Of a stretch of DNA of 64,000 nucleotides, positions 34,544 to 42,363 are shown in pieces (the first letter of the stretch is position 1; each line of letters begins with the position of its first letter). A program made the translations under genes and the position numbers. Origin of the DNA: Paramagnetospirillum caucaseum (lineage in GTDB: Bacteria; Pseudomonadota; Alphaproteobacteria; Rhodospirillales; Magnetospirillaceae); contig NZ_AONQ01000022.1 of assembly GCF_000342045.1 (NCBI RefSeq), forward strand, positions 1-64,000, given 5' to 3'. Under the pieces are notes generated by a model. That model saw only the letters and a program-made list of their open reading frames with translations. It ran no database searches and had not been told where the DNA came from.

Positions 34544-35686
34544 ATGAACAGGGGGAGAAAGGTCGCGTTACTGGCGCTGGGAGCGCTTGTTTCCGCCGTG
34601 GCCGCGCCCGCATCCGCCCAGGTGGTGGTGGGAGAGTACCGCCCCAGCGTCGACGTCAACTGGGACGTACTGGACAAGCTGGGCCCGGAACCCACCCTGC
34701 CCGGCTTGGTGACCCGTCCGCCATCGGCTTCCGTGCCGGGGGTGCCGCGCCCGGTGACGCGTCCCGCCGCCGCCGCCAAGGCGCCCTCGGGCTTCAAGCC
34801 CTATGCCGAGGCGGCTCCTAAGGTTGCCGCCGCCCCCAAGGCCGTTCCGGCCGTTCCCAAGGCGGAGATTCCCGTGGCCGCGCCGCCCAAGGCGGTCGAG
34901 GCCGCCAAGCCTGTCGAGGTCGCCGAGGCGCCCAAGGCGTCGGGACCGGCCCCCAAGCCGGCCAAGCCCGACATCGTCGCCGAGGTGCCGGTACCCGCCA
35001 AGGTCGCGCCGGTCAAGGTGACCGAGGCCCCCAAGGTCCCCGAGCCGGTCAAGGTCCCCGAGCCGGTCAAGGCCTCCGAACCCGTCAAGGCCGTCGAACC
35101 GGTCAAGGCGCCGGAGCCGGTCAAGGCGGCCGAGGCTCCCAAGGCCCCCGAACCCGTGAAGGCGGCCGAGGCTCCCTCCGCCGTCCAGTTCGTCAAGACC
35201 CCGCCGCCCGCTCCGGCGGTTCCCGCCCCCGTCGTCCAGGCTCCGGTCGCTCCGCCGTTGCCGGTGGCCCCGCCGCCCGCCGCCGCGCCCGCTCCGTTGC
35301 CCCAGGTGGCGGCCCTGCCGCCCGCCGTGCCGGTTGCTGTCGCCCCGGCTGCGGCTGCGGGACCCAGCCGCAAGGGCGACAACCTGACAGTGCCCTTCGC
35401 CACCGACAGCTCCCATCTGCCCGAGGCCGCCCGCGCCGAACTGGACCGCCTGGCCCAGCGCATGGACCGGGACGAGAACCTCAATCTCCAGTTGCTGGCC
35501 TATGCCGCCGGCGACGAGGCCAACGCCAGCAAGGCGCGCCGCCTGTCGCTGTCCCGCGCGCTGGAGGTGCGCAAGTACCTGATGGAGATGGGGGTGCGCT
35601 CCACCCGCATCGAGGTCCGCGCCCTGGGCAACAAGGTGGAGGGCGGTGCCGCCGACCGCGTCGACGCCATGCTGGTGGCGCGCTGA
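34544..35686 (+). CDS. Exported OmpA-domain protein with long Pro/Lys/Ala repeats
   Basis: A 380-residue envelope protein. A signal peptide (VALLALGALVSAVAAPASAQ) is followed by about 200 residues dominated by Pro, Ala, Val and Lys, with many copies of PEPVKA, APKVPEPVK and similar units, the style of TonB-like spacer regions. The last 95 residues form an OmpA-like domain (LTVPFATDSSHLPEAARAEL, SLSRALEVRKYLMEMGV, VEVRALGN-type end). Lys/Pro spacers can span the periplasm. It lies just ahead of a MotA/MotB-like pair. The ATG at 34544 begins the signal peptide. Confidence 0.75.
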   Translation: MNRGRKVALLALGALVSAVAAPASAQVVVGEYRPSVDVNWDVLDKLGPEPTLPGLVTRPPSASVPGVPRPVTRPAAAAKAPSGFKPYAEAAPKVAAAPKAVPAVPKAEIPVAAPPKAVEAAKPVEVAEAPKASGPAPKPAKPDIVAEVPVPAKVAPVKVTEAPKVPEPVKVPEPVKASEPVKAVEPVKAPEPVKAAEAPKAPEPVKAAEAPSAVQFVKTPPPAPAVPAPVVQAPVAPPLPVAPPPAAAPAPLPQVAALPPAVPVAVAPAAAAGPSRKGDNLTVPFATDSSHLPEAARAELDRLAQRMDRDENLNLQLLAYAAGDEANASKARRLSLSRALEVRKYLMEMGVRSTRIEVRALGNKVEGGAADRVDAMLVAR

Positions 35687-35780
35687 GCGGCGGCCATCCG
35701 CCCTATTTCGGACATGATCGCGTGCCAGGGTAAGCGGCGCGCGAGCCCTTCCGCCCGCCGCCCATGACCGAGTGCCGCCC

Positions 35781-36929
35781 ATGATCCGTCCCACCCGCTA
35801 CCTGTTGCGCATGGCCGCCTTTCTGGTGATGGTCGCGGCGATCGCCGCCTTGCTGCACGAGGGGCTGCTGGCCGCCTTCGCCCATAATCCGGCGCTCAAC
35901 GCCCTGCTGGTCGGAGTGTTCGTGGTGGGCATCGTGCTGAATTTCCGTCAGGTGATCCTGCTCACCCCCGAGGTCGAGTGGCTGGATACCTGGCGCAAGG
36001 GCCAGCCGGCTCTGTCCGGGCAATTGCGTCTGCTGGCCCCCATGGCGGGCATGCTGGGCGAGCGCCAGGGCCGGGTCAGCCTGTCGGCCATGGCGCTGCG
36101 CTCGGTGCTGGATTCCATCGCCGCCCGTCTGGAGGAACAGCGCGACCTGTCGCGCTACGTGGTCGGGCTGATGATCTTCCTCGGCCTGCTCGGCACCTTC
36201 TGGGGACTGTCGCAGACGGTGGGTTCGGTGGGCGAGGTGATCGCCTCGCTGGCGGTGGGCAGCGCCGATCCGGCCGCCGCCTTCGAGGGGCTGAAGGCCG
36301 GCATGGCCAAGCCGCTGGCCGGCATGGGCACTGCCTTTTCCACCTCGCTGTTCGGTCTGGCCGGGTCGCTGGCCCTGGGCTTCCTCGACCTCAATGCGGG
36401 CCAGGCGCAGAACGCCTTCTACAACGAGCTGGAGGAATGGCTGGCCGGGCAGACCCGTCTGGGCAGCGGCGGCCCCCTGACCTCGGCCGAGGACGGCGGC
36501 GGCGGCCAGTCGGTACCCGCCTATATCCAGGCCCTGCTGGAGCAGACCGCCGACAGCCTGGACAACCTGCAGCGGGTCATCGCACGGGGCGAGGACAACC
36601 GGGGCAGCGTCAACGCCTCGCTGACCCAGCTGACCGAGAAGCTTTCGACGCTGACCGACCACATGAAGGTCGAGCAGTCGCTGCTGCTGAAGCTGGGCGA
36701 GGGGCAACTGGAGACCCGCTCCCTGATGGCCCGCATGGTCGAGGGCGGCACCGGCGGCGGCATGGACGACGCCAGCCGCAACCATCTGCGCAGCCTGGAC
36801 GGCTCGCTGAAACGGCTGGTGGACGAAACCGTGGTCAGCCGCGAGCAACTGACCGCGGAACTGCGCTCGGAAATCCGGCTGCTGGCGCGCACCATCGCCG
36901 CCATCGCCGAGGAACCGCTGGAGCGCTAG
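35781..36929 (+). CDS. MotA/ExbB-like inner-membrane protein
   Basis: A 382-residue protein with TM segments near 12-30, 40-55, 125-145 and 175-200, and the MotA/TolQ-like core YVVGLMIFLGLLGTFWGLSQTVGSV followed by GMAKPLAGMGTAFSTSLFGLAGSLALGF. The C-terminal third is a long soluble coiled coil, unlike classical MotA. With the MotB-like gene three bases downstream it would form a proton-driven stator-like unit. It is not near flagellar genes, so the load may be the cell wall or envelope rather than a flagellum. The start lacks a good ribosome site. Confidence 0.82.
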   Translation: MIRPTRYLLRMAAFLVMVAAIAALLHEGLLAAFAHNPALNALLVGVFVVGIVLNFRQVILLTPEVEWLDTWRKGQPALSGQLRLLAPMAGMLGERQGRVSLSAMALRSVLDSIAARLEEQRDLSRYVVGLMIFLGLLGTFWGLSQTVGSVGEVIASLAVGSADPAAAFEGLKAGMAKPLAGMGTAFSTSLFGLAGSLALGFLDLNAGQAQNAFYNELEEWLAGQTRLGSGGPLTSAEDGGGGQSVPAYIQALLEQTADSLDNLQRVIARGEDNRGSVNASLTQLTEKLSTLTDHMKVEQSLLLKLGEGQLETRSLMARMVEGGTGGGMDDASRNHLRSLDGSLKRLVDETVVSREQLTAELRSEIRLLARTIAAIAEEPLER

Positions 36930-36932
36930 CCC

Positions 36933-37934
36933 ATGCCGCTGGCCCGCCGCGCCCGCCGATCCGTCGATATCTGGCCCGGCTTCGTCGATGCCCTGGCGAC
37001 GCTGGTCATGGTCATCGTCTTTCTGCTGATGATCTTCGTGCTGGCCCAGTTCTTCCTGGGACAGGCGCTGTCGGGGCGGCAGAAGGCCCTGGACGATCTG
37101 GGACGCGAGATGGCCGCCCTGGCCGAGAGGCTCAACCTGCAGACCAGGGCCAACGCCGCCCTGGAAGCGGAACTGGTCAGCAGCCGGGCGGAGAAGGACA
37201 AGCTGGAGGCCTGGGCGGCGGGGGTCAACCAGGACATGGCGTCGCTGCTGGCCTTGAAGGACGAGAAGGAGGCCGAACTGGCCGCCGAGAAGAAGATCTC
37301 GGACGAGGGCCGTGCCCAACTGGCCCTGCTCAGCCGCCAGATCGAGGCCATGCGCGACGAACTGGCCCGCGTCACCGCCGCGCTGGAGGCGTCCGAGGCC
37401 CGCGACAGGGAGCAGAAGGCCCAGATTTCCGATCTCGGCAAGCGCCTTAACGTCGCCCTGGCCGGCAAGGTCGAGGAGCTGCAGAAATACCGCTCGGAAT
37501 TCTTCGGGCGGCTGCGCAAGGTGCTGGGCGACCATCCCGGCATCCGCATCGAGGGCGACCGCTTCGTCTTCCAGTCGGAACTGCTGTTCCAGACCGGCTC
37601 GGCCGAATTGGGGACCGAGGGCGTCGAGCAGGTGCGCCGTCTGGCCGCCACCCTGAAGGACATCGCCAAGACCATGCCCCAGGGCGTCAACTGGGTGCTG
37701 CGCATCGACGGCCACACCGACAAGCGTCCCATGGTCTCGGGCCGCTATCCCTCCAACTGGGAATTGTCTACGGCCCGCGCCATCACCGTGCTGCGCACCC
37801 TGGCCGCCAACGGAGTCCCCAAGGACCGGCTGGCGGCGGCCGGTTTCGGCGAGTTCCAGCCGGTGGACAATGGCGACAACGAGGCGGCCTACGCCAAGAA
37901 CCGCCGGATCGAGATCAGGTTCGATCAGCGGTAG
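36933..37934 (+). CDS. MotB-like protein with OmpA peptidoglycan-binding domain
   Basis: A 333-residue partner of the preceding MotA-like protein. Its single membrane helix follows a conserved pattern, WPGFVDALATLVMVIVFLLM, in which D19 matches the proton-binding aspartate of MotB. A long coiled coil (about 45-155, many Glu/Lys/Ala) replaces the short plug of flagellar MotB, and an OmpA-like domain ends the protein (FVFQSELLFQTGSAEL, DGHTDKRPM, NWELSTARAITVLRTL). The spacing of three bases to the upstream gene indicates coupled expression. Confidence 0.87.
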   Translation: MPLARRARRSVDIWPGFVDALATLVMVIVFLLMIFVLAQFFLGQALSGRQKALDDLGREMAALAERLNLQTRANAALEAELVSSRAEKDKLEAWAAGVNQDMASLLALKDEKEAELAAEKKISDEGRAQLALLSRQIEAMRDELARVTAALEASEARDREQKAQISDLGKRLNVALAGKVEELQKYRSEFFGRLRKVLGDHPGIRIEGDRFVFQSELLFQTGSAELGTEGVEQVRRLAATLKDIAKTMPQGVNWVLRIDGHTDKRPMVSGRYPSNWELSTARAITVLRTLAANGVPKDRLAAAGFGEFQPVDNGDNEAAYAKNRRIEIRFDQR

Positions 37935-37935
37935 G

Positions 37936-37983
37936 GCCGGGACGACCCGGCTCTCTCTTTCCTCACTTCCGGGACGGCCCGGG
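37936..37983 (+). promoter_or_regulatory. Guanidine-II riboswitch (mini-ykkC) for the gdx gene
   Basis: Two GC hairpins each close on an ACGR tetraloop: GCCGGG-ACGA-CCCGGC (37936-37951) and CCGGG-ACGG-CCCGG (37969-37982, with a T-G pair outside). They are joined by a 17-base pyrimidine-rich linker and stand just before the GGACGGAG ribosome site of a small multidrug resistance gene. This is exactly the described architecture of the guanidine-II class: paired hairpins, ACGR loops, placement over the ribosome site. Each loop would bind guanidinium and the pair would open translation. Ligand identity is from the known class. Confidence 0.88.
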
Positions 37984-38002
37984 CTGGACGGAGCATTGCC
38001 AA

Positions 38003-38314
38003 ATGCCGTGGATTTATCTGTTGCTGGCCGGGTTGCTGGAAATCGGCTGGGCGGTGGGGCTGAAATACGTGGACGGCCTGTCGCGGCCCATCCCCCTGGT
38101 GCTGACCGGCGCCGCCATGGTGGGCAGCGTGGTGCTGTTGGGCATGGCCATGCGCTCTCTGCCTCTCGGCACCGCCTACGCGGTGTGGACCGGCATCGGC
38201 AGCGTGGGAACAGTGATCGCCGGCATCATCTTGTTCGCCGAGCCGGCCGATGCGCTCCGCCTGGGCTGCATCGCCCTGATCGTCGCCGGCATCGCCGGCC
38301 TCAAGCTGGCGTGA
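38003..38314 (+). CDS. gdx: Guanidinium exporter of the SMR family (SugE/Gdx)
   Basis: A 103-residue four-helix membrane protein. The Gdx signature is clear: WIYLLLAGLLEIGWAVGLKYVDG with the essential E13, W16 and Lys in the first helix, then GTAYAVWTGIGSVGTVIAGII in helix three. Members export guanidinium in exchange for protons as antiparallel dimers. The gene has its own riboswitch immediately upstream, which makes the substrate assignment much firmer than similarity alone. It stands alone, not in a pair as in the heterodimeric SMR pumps. Confidence 0.92.
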   Translation: MPWIYLLLAGLLEIGWAVGLKYVDGLSRPIPLVLTGAAMVGSVVLLGMAMRSLPLGTAYAVWTGIGSVGTVIAGIILFAEPADALRLGCIALIVAGIAGLKLA

Positions 38315-38317
38315 CGG

Positions 38318-39070
38318 TCACTCATCCTCGACCGTGAAGGCGTCCAGGATGTCCTCGAAGCCCCCGTCGATGTTGTCGGGGGCGATCTGGGCGAACAGGT
38401 CGAGGATGATCACCGCGTTGAGCAGGGCGTCGCGGCTGACGCTGTTGCGCATGCGCTCGGCCAGGTGCGAGTTCATCACCGACAGGTCCTGGTAGTGCTG
38501 CTTCAACCCGTCCAGGGTCACCGGCCCGTCCGTGCCGGTCATGCGCTGCTGCACGATGGCCGACAGCAGCCAGGACGAGAACGAGCGGAACAGAGTCTCC
38601 TGCTCGTCGGCGAAGGGCAGGTGGAAGCGGGCCATGGGCCGCAGGAAGCGGGTCAGCGGGCAGCCCGAGGTGGCGCAGACCAGCCCGATCAGCGAGCCCA
38701 GCCCCGATTGCAGCGTGGTCTTGGCGACGATGGTGCGGTTGTCCGTATCCACCTCGACCACCGCCTTGGTGTGGGAGACGCAATCCTTGAAGGTCGGCAG
38801 GAACATGGCGATGCCAAGAGCCGCCGGGCAATAGGCGCAATCGTCGGACAGGGTGCAGTTGGGGCAGCGGTGGTGCTCCAGCTTGGCCCATTCCGGCTTG
38901 GGGGCCGTCGGCGGGATGTCCAGGCGGAAGGTCTTGCGGTCGAAGAACAGGTCCGCCTTGAGCGGTGCTTGCGCTCCGGTGAAGAAGCGGTAGCTGATCT
39001 GCTTGCAGGCGAGTTTTGATGTCTGATCCATCGTGCAATCCAGCGGGGCCATGGCCATCTCCAATCGCAT
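38318..39070 (-). CDS. Unrecognised cysteine-rich protein, 250 residues
   Basis: I do not recognise the family. A possible zinc-binding set lies at about 68-82 (HRCPNCTLSDDCAYCPA) with further cysteines in FKDCVSHT and CATSGCPLTRFLRPMARFHL. The second half is helical and Asp/Leu-rich, ending in an acidic tail (DILDAFTVEDE). No membrane segment or signal is present, so it is cytoplasmic. The start at 39070 has AAAGGGA six bases upstream. A long 240-base leader region with a Fur-like palindrome precedes it. The end converges on gdx with only three bases between. Confidence 0.6.
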   Translation of the reverse strand: MRLEMAMAPLDCTMDQTSKLACKQISYRFFTGAQAPLKADLFFDRKTFRLDIPPTAPKPEWAKLEHHRCPNCTLSDDCAYCPAALGIAMFLPTFKDCVSHTKAVVEVDTDNRTIVAKTTLQSGLGSLIGLVCATSGCPLTRFLRPMARFHLPFADEQETLFRSFSSWLLSAIVQQRMTGTDGPVTLDGLKQHYQDLSVMNSHLAERMRNSVSRDALLNAVIILDLFAQIAPDNIDGGFEDILDAFTVEDE

Positions 39071-39226
39071 CTGAATCCCTTTGGCGATGAGGGGATTCTA
39101 AGCTGGAGATCGGGCGCTCAACAATCGGGCCCCCCCCTTAACCCATTCGGGTTGTTACCTATGCGAAGGTATCCCGGCGCCGCCCTCCTGGGGATCGGGC
39201 GGCACGATTGCTGCGGCGCAGTGGGC

Positions 39227-39245
39227 TGAAATGATTATCATATCA
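39227..39245. promoter_or_regulatory. Fur-family-like palindrome upstream of the Cys-rich gene
   Basis: TGAAATGATTATCATATCA is a 19-base interrupted palindrome in which eight of nine base pairs match around a central T. Its length and ATGAT-N-ATCAT core fit a metal-dependent Fur/Zur/Mur-type operator. It lies about 155 bases before the minus-strand Cys-rich gene and just past the end of a metal-transporter gene. Which gene it controls is uncertain. Confidence 0.4.
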
Positions 39246-39311
39246 GACCGTTCTAACATTGGCTCCCTTGGTGTGAACGGATTGTGACGAATTTGATTAT
39301 TTCTCAATTTT

Positions 39312-40268
39312 CTAGCCGGTTGCTGTCGGTCCGTTGACGATGGTGCCGATCAGCAGCGCCGCACCCAGCACGGTGATGGACAGCGAGCCGGCCAGGGCCA
39401 GGGCGAAACGGATGCGTCCGCCCAGGCTGGAACCGCCGAAACCCCGCTCCACCAGGCGGTTGAGGCCCAGTGCTCCCAGCCCGATGGCCGCCACCGTGAC
39501 GGCGACGCCGATTCCCATGGCCAGGGTGGCCAGCACGCCGATCAGGATCATGCCGTTGGCGAAGCAGAACAGCAGCACCAGGATGGCGCCGGAACAGGGG
39601 CGGAAGCCCACCGCCGCCGCCATGGCGAACAGGGCGTTGCGCTCGGCCTTCCCGCCCGCGGCCCCCGCCTCGTGATGGTGGTGATGGCCGCAGCAGGTGC
39701 CGTCATGATGGTGATCCGCATGTTCATGATGGCCATGATCATGGCCGCAGCCCTTGCCGGTCAGGGTCCGCCAGGTCATCAGGGCGCCGATGGCGACGAT
39801 CATGGCGAACGAGCCCAGTTCCAGCCAGGCCGCCCCGGCGGTGACGGCGCGCGGCGCCAGACTCAGCACTCCGGCCAGGATGCCGACCGCCAGGATGGCC
39901 GAACCGGCCTGGACCATGGCGGCGATCAGGCTGGCGGCCAGACCGTGGACGATGCGGGCGCGGCGGGTGGCGAACCAGCCGCCGATCACCACCTTGCCGT
40001 GGCCGGGGCCGACCGCGTGGAACACGCCGTAGAGGAAGGCGGCCAGGATGATGGCGGCGGCCGGTTCCCACGAGCCGGTGTCCTTCATCACCGTCAGTTG
40101 CTCGCGCAATTCGCCGGTCAGCCTGCGCTGCAGGGCGAAGCCCCAGGCGGCGATGCTGCGCAGCGGCTCGGGCAGGTCGGAGCCGGCGGCCGGCGCTCCG
40201 CCGCCCGGTACCAGGGCGGCCCAGGCCGAGGCGGGCAGCAGCGACAGGACCAAGAGGATCAGCCGCAT
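39312..40268 (-). CDS. NicO-family nickel/cobalt transporter
   Basis: A 318-residue membrane protein with a signal-like start (LILLVLSLLPASAWAA) and about six further helices. The conserved HAVGPGHGKVVIGG and, later, AVGFRPCSGAILVLLFCFANGM are hallmarks of the NicO/RcnA/HupE-like group. A cytoplasmic loop holds a dense His/Cys cluster (CGHDHGHHEHADHHHDG, then CCGHHHHHE) likely to bind metal. It is encoded 10 bases overlapping its DUF1007 partner. Whether it imports or exports, and for which metal (nickel, cobalt or zinc), cannot be decided here. Confidence 0.85.
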   Translation of the reverse strand: MRLILLVLSLLPASAWAALVPGGGAPAAGSDLPEPLRSIAAWGFALQRRLTGELREQLTVMKDTGSWEPAAAIILAAFLYGVFHAVGPGHGKVVIGGWFATRRARIVHGLAASLIAAMVQAGSAILAVGILAGVLSLAPRAVTAGAAWLELGSFAMIVAIGALMTWRTLTGKGCGHDHGHHEHADHHHDGTCCGHHHHHEAGAAGGKAERNALFAMAAAVGFRPCSGAILVLLFCFANGMILIGVLATLAMGIGVAVTVAAIGLGALGLNRLVERGFGGSSLGGRIRFALALAGSLSITVLGAALLIGTIVNGPTATG

Positions 40269-40837
40269 ATAATGGTGGCCCGCTTCGGGGTTACCGCGCC
40301 GCCGAAGATGGTGTTGCCGTGGTCGGGGGCGATGGTCGCCTTGCACCCGGCCGACCCTTCGCCCGTCAGGGTGACCGCGTTGTCGGTGGGGAAGTCCATG
40401 TCGATGTAGAAGGTCTCTTCATAGGTGGTGACGCTGAACGCCTCCCGCCGCGGGTCCACCGGGCGGGGCAGGGGCAGGCGGAAAGCGTACATCAGCGTAT
40501 CCTTGACGGCGACCACCCGGAAGTCGGTGGCGTCCGGCCAGACGACCGGGTCGGTCCCTATGCGGGCATAGGTGAAATGGGCCTGGGGCTTGGTGTCGCG
40601 GAAGGCCTCGCGCTCCAGGTCGGCCATCTCGGCGGCGTCCAGGCGGTTGTCGCCGTTCTTGTCGAAATCCTTGAGCAGCGAGGCGCTGAACACCGCGTCG
40701 AACTTCCAGCCCATGAACAGGCTGACGATCTTGCCGTCCTTGAACTCCACCAGGGCGTGGACGTCGACCAGCACATGGGGATGGGCCAGGGCCGGGCCGG
40801 GCAGGGCCAAGAGCAGAAGGATCAGGAGGCGGCGCAT
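40259..40837 (-). CDS. DUF1007-family exported protein
   Basis: A 192-residue periplasmic protein with a signal peptide (RLLILLLLALPGPALAHPHV). It matches the DUF1007 family usually paired with NicO transporters and thought to act as a metal-binding partner. HPHVLVDVHALVEF at the mature N-terminus may bind metal. A sequence DKNGDNRLDAAEM inside has EF-hand-like spacing. It overlaps the end of the cystathionine beta-lyase gene by 16 bases and the start of the transporter by 10, so three minus-strand genes are packed together. Confidence 0.82.
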   Translation of the reverse strand: MRRLLILLLLALPGPALAHPHVLVDVHALVEFKDGKIVSLFMGWKFDAVFSASLLKDFDKNGDNRLDAAEMADLEREAFRDTKPQAHFTYARIGTDPVVWPDATDFRVVAVKDTLMYAFRLPLPRPVDPRREAFSVTTYEETFYIDMDFPTDNAVTLTGEGSAGCKATIAPDHGNTIFGGAVTPKRATIICG

Positions 40838-41994
40838 GCCAACCGTCCGAAACCGCGTTCCAGGTCGTCTTGCAGGTCGTCGGCATCCTCCAGCCCGGCG
40901 TGGAAGCGAAGCGAGGGGCCGGCGGGCGACCATGGGCTGGCGGTGCGGATGATGGAATGGCCGGAGGTGGGAATCACTAGGCTTTCGAAGCCGCCCCACG
41001 AAAAGCCCAGCTTGAAGTGGGAATAGCCGTCCAGCATGGCATCCACCGCCGCCTTGGCCGCCGGCTTGAGGATCACCCCGAACAGGCCGCAGCCGCCGGT
41101 GAAGTCCCGCTTCCACAAATCATGGCCGGGGTCGCTTTCCAGCGGCGGATAGAGCACGCGCTCCACCTCGGGCCGCGCCTCCAGCCAGCGGGTCAGCCGC
41201 TGGGCGGTCTCGGCATGCTGGCGCAGGCGGACGGGCAGGGTGCGCAAGCCGCGCAGGCCGAGATACATCTCCTCGGTCCCCGGCGAGGCGCCGAAGGCGG
41301 CGAGCGAGGTCTTGACGGCCAGCCACAACTCGGGCGTAGCGGCGGTGATGGTGCCCAGCATGGCGTCGGCGTGGCCGACGATGTACTTGGTGGCCGCCTG
41401 GATGGAGATGTCGACGCCCTTGGTGAAGGGCTGGAAGTGCAGCACGCCCCAGGTGTTGTCCATCATGACGATGGCGCCCTTGGCATGCGCCACCTCGGCG
41501 ATGGCCGGGATGTCCTGCACTTCGAAGGTCAGCGAGCCGGGGCTTTCGGTGAATACAACCTTGGTCTCGGGCCGCATCAGCGCTTCGATGCCGGCGCCGG
41601 CCAGCGGGTCGTAATAGGTGGTCTCGATACCCAGCCCGCTCAGCACGGTGTCGCAGAACTTGCGTGTCGGGAAATAGGCGGTGTCGACCATCAGCAGGTG
41701 GTCGCCGGCCTTGAGGAAGGCCAGCAGCGCGCCGGTGATGGCCGCCAGCCCCGACGAGGTGGCGACGCTGCGGTGCCCGCCCTCCAGCTCGGCCACCGCC
41801 TCTTCCAGGGCGAAGGTGGTCGGCGTGCCGAAGCGGCCGTAGCGCACGCCCTCGAACGGCGTCCTCCCGCTCTTCTCCATGGCCTCCACCGACGGGTGGA
41901 GGATGGTCGAGGCGTGGTAGACCGGCGGATTGACGGCGCCGTGGAAAAGCTCCGGCTTGCGGCCGGCATGGAGGATGCGGGTGCTCTTCTTCAT
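40822..41994 (-). CDS. metC: Cystathionine beta-lyase-like PLP enzyme
   Basis: A 390-residue enzyme of the Cys/Met metabolism PLP family. The pyridoxal lysine is in SIQAATKYIVGHADAML, and the family sequences PVYHASTILHPSVEAME, YGRFGTPTTFALEEAVAELEGG and MMDNTWGVLHFQPFTKGVDIS are present. The closest type is the proteobacterial MetC that splits cystathionine to homocysteine. Because gamma-lyases and other family members share these motifs, the reaction is probable rather than certain. The downstream neighbours are a metal-transport pair with no obvious link. Confidence 0.85.
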   Translation of the reverse strand: MKKSTRILHAGRKPELFHGAVNPPVYHASTILHPSVEAMEKSGRTPFEGVRYGRFGTPTTFALEEAVAELEGGHRSVATSSGLAAITGALLAFLKAGDHLLMVDTAYFPTRKFCDTVLSGLGIETTYYDPLAGAGIEALMRPETKVVFTESPGSLTFEVQDIPAIAEVAHAKGAIVMMDNTWGVLHFQPFTKGVDISIQAATKYIVGHADAMLGTITAATPELWLAVKTSLAAFGASPGTEEMYLGLRGLRTLPVRLRQHAETAQRLTRWLEARPEVERVLYPPLESDPGHDLWKRDFTGGCGLFGVILKPAAKAAVDAMLDGYSHFKLGFSWGGFESLVIPTSGHSIIRTASPWSPAGPSLRFHAGLEDADDLQDDLERGFGRLACAAS

Positions 41995-42007
41995 GATTCT
42001 CTACAGG

Positions 42008-42054
42008 CCGGGACGGGGGCGGGCATGGTGACTCGCCAGGGGCCGTCCGGCCAA
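42008..42054 (-). terminator. Imperfect hairpin after the 38-residue protein gene
   Basis: GGCCGG(G)ACGG at one end pairs with CCGTCCGGCC at the other around a long loop, with one bulged base. It lies after the small membrane protein gene and before metC on the same strand, so it could separate their transcripts. Confidence 0.35.
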
Positions 42055-42066
42055 GAGAATTCTCGC

Positions 42067-42183
42067 CTATCCGGCCAGGGAAAGGGCGGCGGCGGCCAGT
42101 ACCACCAGGGCGGCGGCGGCGGCGAAGATGAAGCGGGAGTTGTCCTGCGCGGCAACGCGGGCACGAGCCTTCCGGTTACGCAT
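42067..42183 (-). CDS. Small single-span membrane protein, 38 residues
   Basis: The protein reads MRNRKARARVAAQDNSRF then a hydrophobic helix FAAAAALVVLAAAALSLAG. A positively charged N-terminus before one helix suggests insertion with the N-terminus inside the cell. AAGGAG lies eight bases before the ATG, and third-base GC use matches real genes of the region, so expression is likely. No family is recognised; it could be an accessory subunit of a membrane complex such as CydX, but nothing nearby supports that. It is divergent from the secreted-protein gene at 42364. Confidence 0.6.
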   Translation of the reverse strand: MRNRKARARVAAQDNSRFIFAAAAALVVLAAAALSLAG

Positions 42184-42363
42184 GGAACATCTCCTTATGC
42201 TTCCAATTCTCTTCGAATATGGACGCGAATCGGCCGGGCTTCAATATGCGATCGGAACCCGGCGGCGATTTCCCCTATGCGGTGGTATATGCCGGTTGAA
42301 AGGGAGATTGGGACGGCTTAGGTCAGGGTTGGTTGGGGTAATTCCTCCTTGGGAGGCATCACG

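Noticed and set aside
34880-35200. Tandem DNA repeat as a mobile element
   Set aside because: The repeats are in frame and encode PEPVK units of a periplasmic spacer.
41995-42066. SAM riboswitch ahead of metC
   Set aside because: The leader is only about 70 bases and none of the SAM-II core sequence is present.
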